Shown in pieces: positions 50,953 to 52,698 of a stretch of 52,698 bases of DNA. The DNA lies in assembly GCA_022510485.1 (NCBI GenBank), contig JAFLTI010000011.1:1-52698 (forward strand), read 5' to 3'. Below the pieces are notes generated by a model that saw nothing but the letters and a program-made list of their open reading frames with translations, searched no databases and was not told where the DNA came from. Source of the DNA: Lentimicrobiaceae bacterium (GTDB lineage Bacteria > Bacteroidota > Bacteroidia > Bacteroidales > P3). The position numbers and the translations under genes were made by a program. The stretch's first letter is position 1; each line of letters begins with the position of its first letter.

Positions 50953-50960
50953 CAAAGGTA
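50953..50960 (-). promoter_or_regulatory. -7 element abutting the patatin gene start
   Basis: Minus-strand TACCTTTG matches TAnnTTTG; its last base is 6 nt from the A of the ATG at 50947, so the transcript would be leaderless or nearly so. No other Met is available in the signal peptide. Confidence 0.45.
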
Positions 50961-50980
50961 GAAAAAAGCCCAATAAATAA

Positions 50981-51028
50981 AAAGAGGCTGCCCTCAAACG
51001 GTATATTCCGTTTTTAGACAACCTCTTT
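50981..51028 (-). terminator. enolase terminator
   Basis: An outer AAAGAGG/CCTCTTT stem (50981-50987 and 51022-51028) encloses an inner AAACGG/CCGTTT stem (50996-51001 and 51008-51013). On the minus strand the structure is followed by a T tract. It begins 31 nt after the eno stop. Confidence 0.85.
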
Positions 51029-51059
51029 ACCTTAAGGCGGAAGTTTCCGCCAATCGAAC

Positions 51060-52698
<1,639 letters not shown>

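Overview
The window is a chromosomal segment of a Bacteroidota bacterium, probably of the order Bacteroidales. Several features support this. SprA (the type IX secretion outer-membrane translocon) and GldH are present. The RicT/PSP1, LptD-like, SusC-style TonB receptor and DUF4249 proteins are of the Bacteroidota type. Most recognisable promoters carry the TAnnTTTG -7 element of Bacteroidota primary sigma factor. I see no tRNA, rRNA, CRISPR array, insertion sequence or phage gene. The species cannot be fixed from the sequence alone.

Layout. Positions 1-1072 hold the tail of a protein ending in a topoisomerase-type zinc finger, followed by a divergent DprA-like protein. Positions 1116-9293 hold the most unusual block: an exported caspase-like peptidase, an ECF-type sigma factor, a one-pass membrane protein placed like an anti-sigma factor, an exported TPR protein, an exported TPR-CHAT protease, a small exported PPC-domain protein and an exported trypsin-like protease. 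Three different protease folds with intact catalytic residues sit beside a sigma/anti-sigma pair. I infer an envelope-located proteolytic signalling module, formally similar to the CHAT-protease/sigma wiring of type III-E CRISPR (Craspase) but without CRISPR parts and on the other side of the membrane.

Positions 9336-17725 (minus strand) look like one long operon: holB, ricT, gldH, PBP1A, nitroreductase, purC, MATE transporter. From 17957 the plus strand carries groES-groEL with a strong terminator, a DUF6913-like gene and dapA. Minus-strand argS follows, overlapping the end of dapA tail to tail, then EamA and lptD. Divergent from lptD is a plus-strand group of cell-wall amidase, MlaD/MCE protein and urocanase, closed by a bidirectional terminator shared with a small outer-membrane barrel gene. 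Positions 32130-36380 hold tatD, trpS, hflX, minus-strand ogt and ruvA. Positions 36406-43692 are sprA, followed by gcvH, ychF, a TonB-dependent receptor and its DUF4249 lipoprotein. The last two genes are on the minus strand: a patatin phospholipase fused to a BamA-like barrel, and enolase with two interlocking promoters. The right edge is a non-coding tract of inverted and direct repeats.

Beyond the 5' protease block the genes are mostly core housekeeping and envelope biogenesis. The 5' block is visibly richer in A+T than the housekeeping section, with a step inside the CHAT gene near 6240, so the block or part of it may have a different history. All functional statements rest on reading motifs by eye; no database search was run.
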